In this document: one piece after another, positions 30,601-37,356 of the stretch | Position numbering within the stretch: the first letter of the stretch is position 1 | Layout: every line of letters begins with the position of its first letter | The notes under the pieces: generated by a model | What the model was told of the DNA's origin: nothing | Database searches by the model: none | What the model saw: only the letters and a program-made list of their open reading frames with translations | Program-made: the position numbers and the translations under genes | From: Thiobacillus denitrificans DSM 12475 | GTDB lineage: Bacteria > Pseudomonadota > Gammaproteobacteria > Burkholderiales > Thiobacillaceae | Length of the DNA stretch: 48,652 nucleotides | Direction of reading: 5' to 3' | Assembly (NCBI RefSeq): GCF_000376425.1 | Contig: NZ_AQWL01000016.1 | Coordinates: 1 to 48,652 of the forward strand

Positions 30601-31272
30601 ATGCTTTACAAAATATCGGAACTCTCTGACCTGTATGCGGATGCTTGCATCCGGGACGAATCTGGCGAGTTGATGTTCCTCTCCCTGTACGGTCGGGACA
30701 CTGCGATTCAGCAGCTTCTCGCCGCATTCACCCTGAAGGAAAGCTGCGGAGGCTTGTCTGGTTTCCGCCTCACGCCAGTCAATGACGGCGATGGCCGCTC
30801 GGTCGAGCAGGTCCATGTACGCAGTCCGGACCGGCTCACAAAATTCAGCGGACGATTACCCAGGGACAACCTCTTTGGGAACCTTGTCCATACCTGGATA
30901 TACGATGCAGCCCTGCTAAAGCCTGACAGGTCTACCAAGACCGCGTGGTTCATGCTGGACGAGCCATTTACACCGGAAGCAAGGCCTCGATTGCTGCAGG
31001 GGATATGGTCTTTGTACAAGACCCTCTCACCTGTTCCGTTACTCGATAGCTGGAGGGACGTAGTCATACGGGCAACCCATGCCGAGTGCGTGAGTTTTCT
31101 TGAAGACAGCGACCATCCACCGATCGGGAAGGTAACTGCAGCCAAAGTCATGTTGACCGAATCATTTTCGGACGACGTGTCGAGAATGGTTCAGGCAGGC
31201 ATGATCGGCCTGAATGGCGAGGAAGAGGCTTACCTCGAACAGGCTCGAAGCGCCAACGCCATGGCTGCGTAG
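30601..31272 (+). CDS. hypothetical ICE protein
   Basis: A 223-residue soluble protein (MLYKISELSDLYADACIRDE onward). Segments include LYGRDTAIQQLLAAFTLKES and a central WFMLDEPFTPEARPRLLQGI. It appears to be a single mixed domain without motifs I can name. ATG 30601 follows CCAGGAGCACGCC. The family is not recognised. Confidence 0.6.
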   Translation: MLYKISELSDLYADACIRDESGELMFLSLYGRDTAIQQLLAAFTLKESCGGLSGFRLTPVNDGDGRSVEQVHVRSPDRLTKFSGRLPRDNLFGNLVHTWIYDAALLKPDRSTKTAWFMLDEPFTPEARPRLLQGIWSLYKTLSPVPLLDSWRDVVIRATHAECVSFLEDSDHPPIGKVTAAKVMLTESFSDDVSRMVQAGMIGLNGEEEAYLEQARSANAMAA

Positions 31273-31284
31273 CATCAGCGATTT

Positions 31285-31351
31285 ATCAACCCAGCGGGGT
31301 GCAACCACCCCGCAAGGGGATGGCTGCCTCTGCGATTCTTTGGAGGGTCGT
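31285..31351 (+). promoter_or_regulatory. short repeat leader R9 (distal half only)
   Basis: Only the last part of a type B leader is present: CAACCCAGCGGGGTG pairing with CACCCCGC, then GGCTGCCTCTGCG and TTGGAGGG before ATG 31352. The upstream hairpins and a terminator are absent, so this gene is probably co-transcribed with the one at 30601. Confidence 0.75.
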
Positions 31352-31570
31352 ATGGTGGCTATCAGCACCTATCAGATCACCCGCCGTGAGGCAGGAATGT
31401 ACGAAGTTCGCCTTCTGGTGGACGGCACCCCATGCCCAGGGCGAATTGGCATGCTGAGCGGGCGTCCAGGGCATTGGGAAGCAGAGTGGGTGGATGGCTC
31501 CCGCATTGGATCATTCAGAACACGCCTGGAAGGTGCCAAAGCACTCGAAAACTACAGATACTTCGTTTGA
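31352..31570 (+). CDS. hypothetical small protein
   Basis: A 72-residue basic protein (MVAISTYQITRREAGMYEVR onward, then RPGHWEAEWVDGSRIGSFRT), predicted as a small antiparallel beta fold with a C-terminal helix. TGGAGGG precedes ATG 31352. It is followed by a terminator. The family is not recognised. Confidence 0.55.
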   Translation: MVAISTYQITRREAGMYEVRLLVDGTPCPGRIGMLSGRPGHWEAEWVDGSRIGSFRTRLEGAKALENYRYFV

Positions 31571-31585
31571 GACATCTGGCAATAT

Positions 31586-31609
31586 GCCCCGCCAATTCGG
31601 GGGGCTTTT
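31586..31609 (+). terminator. intrinsic terminator
   Basis: GCCCC and GGGGC arms around GCCAATTCG (with two more C-G pairs inside), followed by TTTT. It closes the unit 30601-31570 at the head of R10. Confidence 0.7.
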
Positions 31610-31863
31610 CTCGAACACGCGGGTGAAACCGGCGTGTTGGAGAAAGGCTCCGGGCCTTTGTGGTGTTTCACTGCTGGCTGTCAGTTACAGCCCGACCGAT
31701 GCGCGTCACGCATCGCCTTATGAGTCCGGTCAGTCCCTGAGACCGGAACGCCTCGATGCTCCCACAAGGGCATGGAGGCCGGGATTCAATTCATCAACCC
31801 AGCGGGGTGCATCCACTCCGCAAGGGGACGGCTGCCTCCGCGTTTTCATTTAGGAGAGCAGCA
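31610..31863 (+). promoter_or_regulatory. repeat leader R10 (type B)
   Basis: The first hairpin is AACACGC-GGGTGAAACCG-GCGTGTT with a perfect seven-bp stem and GAAA in the loop, where other copies have AACGCGC facing GCGTGCT or GCGTGTT. The remaining stems are as in R7, ending in GCTGC-CTCC opposite GGAG-A-GCAGC before ATG 31864. Confidence 0.85.
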
Positions 31864-32028
31864 ATGGTATTTCCCAAAACGATTCAGTGGCGCGGACAGA
31901 CGTATCAGGTGCCGTCAATGTCCGAAATCGAGGAGTGGGTGCTCGATTCGGTATGTGAAACCCCGGAAGGGGATTGTGTCGAGTCCGACCACCCAGATAG
32001 CTGGCTCAGCCTTCTGGGCATTATCTAA
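31864..32028 (+). CDS. hypothetical small protein
   Basis: A 54-residue acidic protein (MVFPKTIQWRGQTYQVPSMS onward, then EEWVLDSVCETPEGDCVESD). AGGAGAGCAGCA precedes ATG 31864. The C-terminus (DHPDSWLSLLGII) resembles the tail of other ICE hypotheticals. It is the first gene of a module that includes the methyltransferase at 32270. Confidence 0.5.
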   Translation: MVFPKTIQWRGQTYQVPSMSEIEEWVLDSVCETPEGDCVESDHPDSWLSLLGII

Positions 32029-32039
32029 ATGGGATCATC

Positions 32040-32273
32040 ATGATGAGAGAAGCGTTCTCGGAGTCTGAGGTGAACCTGATTGTCCAGGGGCTGGATTTGC
32101 TCCTTGCAGAAAAGCAGGAAGCACACAGGTGGGCGGATGAGTCGTACCGCTACGGTGGCAGCGAAATTGCTTACACAGAAAGCGACTTCGGCATCCCGCA
32201 AATCATTGCACTGCAGGGAAAAATCGACGGGGCTATGGTGTTGGATGAGCCGGAAAGCGAGGTGTCGGCATGA
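32040..32273 (+). CDS. hypothetical small protein
   Basis: A 77-residue acidic helical protein (MMREAFSESEVNLIVQGLDL onward, with GGSEIAYTESDFGIPQIIAL). Either ATG 32040 or 32043 could be used; no clear ribosome binding site is seen. Its stop overlaps the next ATG (ATGA), so the genes are coupled. The family is not recognised. Confidence 0.55.
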   Translation: MMREAFSESEVNLIVQGLDLLLAEKQEAHRWADESYRYGGSEIAYTESDFGIPQIIALQGKIDGAMVLDEPESEVSA

Positions 32274-33367
32274 GCCTCATCTATCCTCGTTTGGCCCAGA
32301 ACTTTATCAAGAATGGATATTTCCCGACGGACGAGGTGACGCTGGCCCGGATTCTCCAGACGCTCGACATTGGTGGTGGGCAACTGCGTATTCTTGACCC
32401 GTGCTGCGGCGAAGGAACGGCATTGGCTGAAGTTAAGCACCACCTGGTTCAATGCGGAGCATCTGTCGTGGCCAATGGCATCGAGTTCGATGCGGAGCGT
32501 GCGTGGCATGCCAAGGGGATACTGGACACAGTCGCGCACAGTGATGTGAACGATGTGTTTGTGTCTGCCAGAAGTCAGGGTTTGCTGTTCCTGAATCCAC
32601 CGTATGGCGATGTCGTATCGGACAAGGCGGCTACGGGAGATCGTTCCCGGGGTGATCGTCTTGAGAAGGTGTTCTATCGCAAGACGGTTGCCTGGCTGCA
32701 GTTCGGCGGTGTCATGGTGCTCATCGTTCCGCACTACGTTCTGGACAAGGAGTTCTCCGGAATGATTGCCCGGCACTTCGAGCAGGTTCAGGTATTCATG
32801 GCGCCGGAAACACGATTCAGGCAGTGCGTCGTGTTTGGCGTCAAGCGTCGTGCAGACGGAGCGGATCCAGGCGTGCAGAAGCTGCTTGAGGCCTGTGGTC
32901 GCGGGGAAGTGCCAGCCGTATTGCCGGAGTATTGGCAAGGTGAGCAGTTCCTGGTTCCACAGATCAAGGAGGCCGAAGCACGCTTCACGTCAATTCGCAT
33001 TGACGGTCCCCAGCTCCAGGCTGAGCTTGAGCGTGTTCGCAAGAATACGCTCTGGCCGATGTTCGGGACGCACTTTGTGCGTGCTGGCGACACGCACCGC
33101 CGGCCCTTGCGCGCGCTTTCAGACTGGCATTTGGCGCTGGCGCTGGCAGCAGGACAAATCTCGGGTGTGGTGGAGTCTGGCAATGGAAGGCGTCTCCTGA
33201 TCAAAGGTGACACCTTCAAGGAGCGTGATCTCAAGACGACATTCGAGACCCGGGCCGATGGGTCCGTGTCAGAAATCCTGACCTATACGGACAAGTTTGT
33301 GCCAAGCATCACCGGCATCGACTTCACCCCGGGTCCGGGTTTTGGGACAGTCGTTTCGATTCGTTGA
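32270..33367 (+). CDS. DUF6094-type class I methyltransferase
   Basis: A 365-residue protein with an N-terminal Rossmann methyltransferase domain: SAM motif I DPCCGEGTAL (D43) and motif IV NPPYG (N109), the pattern of amino-group DNA methyltransferases (N6-adenine type). The C-terminal third (RRPLRALSDWHLALALAAGQ, then GRRLLIKGDTFKERD) matches the DUF6094 proteins common in ICEs and plasmids next to a large helicase. A target-recognition domain is not evident. A role in modifying or protecting element DNA is inference. It is coupled to the upstream ORF by ATGA. Confidence 0.8.
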   Translation: MSLIYPRLAQNFIKNGYFPTDEVTLARILQTLDIGGGQLRILDPCCGEGTALAEVKHHLVQCGASVVANGIEFDAERAWHAKGILDTVAHSDVNDVFVSARSQGLLFLNPPYGDVVSDKAATGDRSRGDRLEKVFYRKTVAWLQFGGVMVLIVPHYVLDKEFSGMIARHFEQVQVFMAPETRFRQCVVFGVKRRADGADPGVQKLLEACGRGEVPAVLPEYWQGEQFLVPQIKEAEARFTSIRIDGPQLQAELERVRKNTLWPMFGTHFVRAGDTHRRPLRALSDWHLALALAAGQISGVVESGNGRRLLIKGDTFKERDLKTTFETRADGSVSEILTYTDKFVPSITGIDFTPGPGFGTVVSIR

Positions 33368-33379
33368 ATTTTTTCAAAC

Positions 33380-33442
33380 CCCCTTGCGGGGAACATTCCC
33401 GCAAGGGGTGTTCCCCTCTTGGATTATTCGAGGAGGAACACC
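33380..33442 (+). promoter_or_regulatory. double-hairpin leader, non-R sequence
   Basis: CCCCTTGCGGG (33380-33390) pairs perfectly with CCCGCAAGGGG (33398-33408). Next, GGTGTTCC-CCTC (33407-33418) pairs with GAGG-A-GGAACACC (33430-33442), enclosing the ribosome binding site immediately before ATG 33443. The two stems share two bases, so they partly compete. Confidence 0.9.
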
Positions 33443-33982
33443 ATGCGTTTATTTGAAGACAACATTCAGATTGAAATACCCGGACGGCCGACTCCATCGG
33501 CCCGTTCTCCCGAGGCAGACCCCCGCCTTGACGGAAAAGTGAACTCTGTCAGTCGACGTGATGCAGTTGAAGCATTCCTTCGTCTTCGGCTGTTCATGCC
33601 AGAGAGACAGAAGCAAATCGTGGCCACATGTATGAATGGAGAAGAACGGCAGTTTTTTTTCGACAAAATGGTTGAGATTGCGGCCACTGTCGAAGGCATG
33701 CCGGTAACGTACCAGCAAGATGGCAAGGGCGACGAGGCCATTGCACACCTTCACTATTTTCTGGGTGATTGCCATTGGTACATCACCGAGAAGGACAGGG
33801 AAGGGGAGGTCGAGCAGGCTTTCGGATATGCCATCCTGCACGGTGACTTGATCAATGCCGAGTATGGATATATTCCGATTACAGAGCTTGTTGGTACAGG
33901 TGTCGGCGCCGAGTTGGATTTCCACTTTAAGCCCATCCCCATGACTCAGATCAAGCAGTCGCTGGAGGATCGGTATGGATGA
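33443..33982 (+). CDS. DUF2958-like protein
   Basis: A 179-residue protein. Residues about 95-175 (HYFLGDCHWYITEKDREGEV, then EYGYIPITELVGTGVGAELD and FHFKP) follow the DUF2958 pattern seen in plasmid and ICE proteins, in which a Trp-Tyr strand is followed by GY-x-L-x-EL and a C-terminal DxHF. The N-terminal part is charged and less conserved. ATG 33443 lies at the base of a strong hairpin. The biochemical role of the family is unknown. Confidence 0.65.
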   Translation: MRLFEDNIQIEIPGRPTPSARSPEADPRLDGKVNSVSRRDAVEAFLRLRLFMPERQKQIVATCMNGEERQFFFDKMVEIAATVEGMPVTYQQDGKGDEAIAHLHYFLGDCHWYITEKDREGEVEQAFGYAILHGDLINAEYGYIPITELVGTGVGAELDFHFKPIPMTQIKQSLEDRYG

Positions 33983-34013
33983 TTCTTCGCAGGCAATGTT
34001 CTGATTCTTAACC

Positions 34014-34031
34014 GCCCCTCCGGGGGCTTTT
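34014..34031 (+). terminator. intrinsic terminator
   Basis: GCCCC-TCCG-GGGGC followed by TTTT, at the head of leader R11. The stem is short but GC-rich, and its position matches the other modules. Confidence 0.65.
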
Positions 34032-34285
34032 CTCGAACGAGCGGGCTGATGCCGGCGTGTTGGAGAAAGGCTCCGGGCCTTTGTGGTGTTTCACTGCTGG
34101 CTGTCAGTTACAGCCCGACCGATGCGCGTCACGCATCGCCTTATGAGTCCGGTCAGTCCCTGAGACCGGAACGCCTCGATGTCCCCACAAGGGCATGGAG
34201 GCCGGGATTTAATTCAATTCAACCCAGCGGGGTGCATCCACCCCGCAAGGGGATGGCTGCCTCCGCGTTTTTTAGGAGAGTCGTC
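34032..34285 (+). promoter_or_regulatory. repeat leader R11 (type B)
   Basis: A full set of upstream hairpins, near-identical to R10 and R7, with GCGGGGTG/CACCCCGC. The last stem is weaker: CTCC still pairs with GGAG, but GTCGTC replaces GCAGC. This leader serves the helicase, so it may be relaxed in regulation. Confidence 0.8.
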
Positions 34286-36592
34286 ATGGAAGCAGTCATT
34301 GAAGTATCGCAGCAGGAAGTCATTCCTTTGAGCGATTTCATTCACGAGTTCGGGGAAGGGCTACTGAGCGCGGTTCAGCAGCAGAATCCGCCAATCTACG
34401 ATGGTGTGCCGAATTCCAGGCATGCCATCCTGATGGAAGCGTTGCTTCGCAAGCCTTTTCCGCCTCAGCAGGATGCAGTTCAGGCTGTAACGCGCCTTCT
34501 GGTCGACGAAGCCCAGCCCGCAGCGATCATCAACGCTGAAATGGGTACGGGTAAAACCATGATGGCGATTGCCGCCGCGGCAGTCATGCACGAGGAGGGC
34601 TATCGCCGCACATTGGTGATCGCGCCACCGCATCTTGTTTACAAGTGGCGGCGCGAAATCAAGGCGACGGTGCCTAATGCCCGGGTCTGGATTCTCAACG
34701 GCCCAGACACGTTGCGCAAACTCCTGCAGTTACGGGAGTTGCGTGAGAAGCCGGTCGTTCCAGAGTTCTTTGTCATGGGACGTGTGCGCATGCGCATGGG
34801 ATTCAACTGGAAGCCGGCCTACACCCATAAGCGGACTATCGTGGGTGAGGGCCAGGACAAGCAGGTGAGAACCTATGCATCCTGTCCGAAGTGCGGCGCA
34901 TTGCTGGTGGATGACGAGGGCAACCCATTGCCAGCGAGCTTGGCTGAAAGCAGGCTTAATCAGACGCGATCCTGTTGCACCAATCAGCAGTCGGTGAAGC
35001 GGGTAGTGGATGGCGCGCTGTTGGAAGACAGGGTGTCATGCGGAGAACGTCTTTGGACGCTGGTGTCGAAACGTGGAAACACCCAATCCCGGCGTGAGCT
35101 GGTTATGGAAAGCCTGCGTCAGATACCGACCATCGGTTCCAAAACTGCCGACAGGCTGCTGGATCGGTTCGGTGAGGACATGTTGTCCGGGATGCTTGAG
35201 GACAACGTCTACGAGTTCATCAATTTGATGGACGACAAAGGCGATCTGTTCTTTACAGACCGGCAGGCGCGCAGAATGGAGCGTGCGATGGCCAACACCG
35301 AGTTCTCCTTCGGGCAGGGCGGCTACCAGGCAACCGAGTTCATCAAGCGCTACCTTCCGCAGGGATACTTCGGCCTTCTCGTGGTGGATGAAGGGCACGA
35401 GTACAAGAACGAGGGATCCGCGCAAGGGCAGGCGATGGGTGTTCTTGCACGCAAGTGTCAGAAAACTCTGCTCCTGACCGGCACCCTGATGGGCGGCTAT
35501 GCCGACGATCTGTTCTATCTCCTGCACCGGCTTAACCCGGGTCTGATGATTGAGGACGGTTTTGGCTACAACAACCGCAATTCGCTTGGGCCTGCCGGCA
35601 TGTCGTTCATGCGCGATCACGGCATCCTGAAGGACGTGTTCAAGGAGACTGAAAGCGAGTCGCATCGCACGGCGCGGGGCAAGAACATCACGCACCGCAC
35701 CTCCAAGGGACCAGGATTCGGCCCGAAGGGCATCATGCGCTATGTGCTGCCACAGACGGTGTTCCTGAAGCTCAAGGATATAGGCGGCGATGTTCTGCCG
35801 CCTTACCGAGAGCATTTCACGGAAGTCCCTATGACGGAGGCGATGTCCGGGATTTACCGCGAGTTGAGCATGAGCTTGCGCGAAGATCTCCGTGAGGCGC
35901 TCAGGAAGGGCGACACCAGCTTGTTGGGCGTTGTCCTGAATGTGCTGCTGGCCTGGCCGGATACGTGCTTCCGTGACGAGCTGGTTCGCCATCCCCGATC
36001 GAAGCAGCAACTCGCTTTCGTGCCGGCGTTGATGAGCGGCACCGAGGCAAGTCCGAAAGAGCTGGAACTGCTGCGTATTTGCAAAGCGGAGAAGACGCGA
36101 GGCCGGAGGATTCTGGTGTACTCGACCTACACCGGCACTCGTGACACCACCACCCGACTGAAAAACTTTCTTGAAAAGGAAGGTTTCAAGACAGCGGTGT
36201 TGAGGGCAAGCGTCGATGCGTCAAAGCGGGAAGATTGGCTGTTTGATCAGGTTGACCGCGGTGTGGAGGTGATCATCACCAACCTTGAGCTGGTCAAAAC
36301 CGGGCTCGACATGCTGGAATTCCCGACCATCGTGTTCATGCAAAGCGGTTACAACGTCTATACCCTGCAGCAAGCCTCCCGTCGCAGTTGGCGGATCGGC
36401 CAGAAGCAGGACGTGGATGTGCATTTTCTGGGCTATGCAGGATCGGCCCAGATGGGATGCCTGGAACTCATGGCAAAGAAGATCGCCGTGTCTCAGTCAA
36501 CATCTGGCGACATGCCGGATTCCGGCCTGGACGTCCTGAATCAGTCGGGGGACAGCATTGAAGTCGCCCTGGCCAAGCAGCTGCTTGCTTGA
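34286..36592 (+). CDS. SNF2/DEAD-type helicase
   Basis: A 768-residue superfamily 2 ATPase: Walker A AEMGTGKT with K90, Walker B VVDEGHEY with D368/E369 (DEGH), and motif VI RRSWRIGQ at 699-706, the Swi2/Snf2 signature QASRR-x-WRIGQ. Between Walker A and B there is an insert of about 200 residues with a Cys-rich stretch (CPKCGALLVD and a downstream CC...C set) that may bind zinc and a helix-hairpin-helix-like segment (QIPTIGSKTADRLLDRFG). ATG 34286 follows AGGAGAG of R11; the open frame runs further upstream only through the repeat. It probably remodels DNA during transfer or replication. Confidence 0.85.
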   Translation: MEAVIEVSQQEVIPLSDFIHEFGEGLLSAVQQQNPPIYDGVPNSRHAILMEALLRKPFPPQQDAVQAVTRLLVDEAQPAAIINAEMGTGKTMMAIAAAAVMHEEGYRRTLVIAPPHLVYKWRREIKATVPNARVWILNGPDTLRKLLQLRELREKPVVPEFFVMGRVRMRMGFNWKPAYTHKRTIVGEGQDKQVRTYASCPKCGALLVDDEGNPLPASLAESRLNQTRSCCTNQQSVKRVVDGALLEDRVSCGERLWTLVSKRGNTQSRRELVMESLRQIPTIGSKTADRLLDRFGEDMLSGMLEDNVYEFINLMDDKGDLFFTDRQARRMERAMANTEFSFGQGGYQATEFIKRYLPQGYFGLLVVDEGHEYKNEGSAQGQAMGVLARKCQKTLLLTGTLMGGYADDLFYLLHRLNPGLMIEDGFGYNNRNSLGPAGMSFMRDHGILKDVFKETESESHRTARGKNITHRTSKGPGFGPKGIMRYVLPQTVFLKLKDIGGDVLPPYREHFTEVPMTEAMSGIYRELSMSLREDLREALRKGDTSLLGVVLNVLLAWPDTCFRDELVRHPRSKQQLAFVPALMSGTEASPKELELLRICKAEKTRGRRILVYSTYTGTRDTTTRLKNFLEKEGFKTAVLRASVDASKREDWLFDQVDRGVEVIITNLELVKTGLDMLEFPTIVFMQSGYNVYTLQQASRRSWRIGQKQDVDVHFLGYAGSAQMGCLELMAKKIAVSQSTSGDMPDSGLDVLNQSGDSIEVALAKQLLA

Positions 36593-36603
36593 TTACGTAT
36601 TGC

Positions 36604-36629
36604 AGCCACCCTTCGGGGTGGCTTTTTTT
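36604..36629 (+). terminator. intrinsic terminator
   Basis: AGCCACCC-TTCG-GGGTGGCT followed by TTTTTT: a perfect eight-bp stem with a UUCG tetraloop. It ends the backbone block before the minus-strand restriction operon. Confidence 0.95.
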
Positions 36630-36645
36630 ACGTCTGAGCCGTTAT

Positions 36646-37356
36646 TCATAGAAGTGCTATTTCCAACCGCTGTTTGCGTTTTTCCCAATCCGGCATCACC
36701 TGCCCGAGCAGGCGAAAAAAACTGGCGTTGTGATCACGGTGCTTGAGGTGGCAAAGTTCATGGGCCACCACATACTCGATGCAAGCTCGAGGTGCTCGAA
36801 CCAGATTGGCGTTCAGCGTCATCGTTCCGGCCTGCGACAAGCTGCCCCAGCGCGACTGCATTGCCCGTACGATCAGACGTGGCCGCTGGTGTCCCTTGAA
36901 ACGGGGTACCAATTCATCCAGCACATCCATGTAAGTCTTCCGGGCATGATCAAGATACCAACGGTGCAACAGTGCCTTCACGCGATCAGAATCAGCCTTG
37001 CCTGGCATTGTCAGCACCAGATGACCGCGACTCATCTTCACTGGAGCTAATTCCCCGGTCACGACCGTCAGCCGATATTGCCGCCCAAGGTAGAGATGCG
37101 TTTCCCCACTCACATACTGCCGTGCCGGCGTTCTCGGGCTGTAGCGCTGAAAATTGGTCAGTTGCTTGCTGATCCATGAGGCACGTTTGCCAACTCTGGC
37201 ATGGATCGTCTCGAAATCGCAGTCGGCAGGCGCGCGAACGACTACAGACAAGTCAGGGTGTACCTCGATCCCGAGCGTGCGACGCGTCGGCAGGAATCGA
37301 ATTTCGTAGCCGATGGTTTCAGTGCCGAAAATAATCTCTTGCCGCACCTTCTTCAC
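36646..37356 (-). CDS. YgjP-like (DUF45) metalloprotease
   Basis: A 236-residue soluble protein with HELCHLKHRDH near residue 200, the zinc-binding HExxH plus downstream His of the YgjP/DUF45 (SprT-like) family, and the usual QSRWGSLSQAGTMTLN stretch before it. Such genes often sit next to hsdR. GTG start (37354-37356) overlaps the hsdR stop by 4 bp. It is the last gene of the operon. The substrate is unknown; processing of a restriction component or a DNA-protein adduct is speculation. Confidence 0.85.
   Translation of the reverse strand: MKKVRQEIIFGTETIGYEIRFLPTRRTLGIEVHPDLSVVVRAPADCDFETIHARVGKRASWISKQLTNFQRYSPRTPARQYVSGETHLYLGRQYRLTVVTGELAPVKMSRGHLVLTMPGKADSDRVKALLHRWYLDHARKTYMDVLDELVPRFKGHQRPRLIVRAMQSRWGSLSQAGTMTLNANLVRAPRACIEYVVAHELCHLKHRDHNASFFRLLGQVMPDWEKRKQRLEIALL

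Noticed and set aside
32171-32938. Minus-strand ORF of 255 codons
   Set aside because: Shadow of the DUF6094 methyltransferase; the plus strand carries the SAM and NPPYG motifs.
20361-34285. CRISPR array
   Set aside because: The repeats are 130-250 bp, separated by whole genes, and not short regular repeats with unique spacers.
34049-34285. N-terminal extension of the helicase
   Set aside because: The open frame upstream of 34286 is the repeated leader sequence; similar spurious frames occur in other copies.
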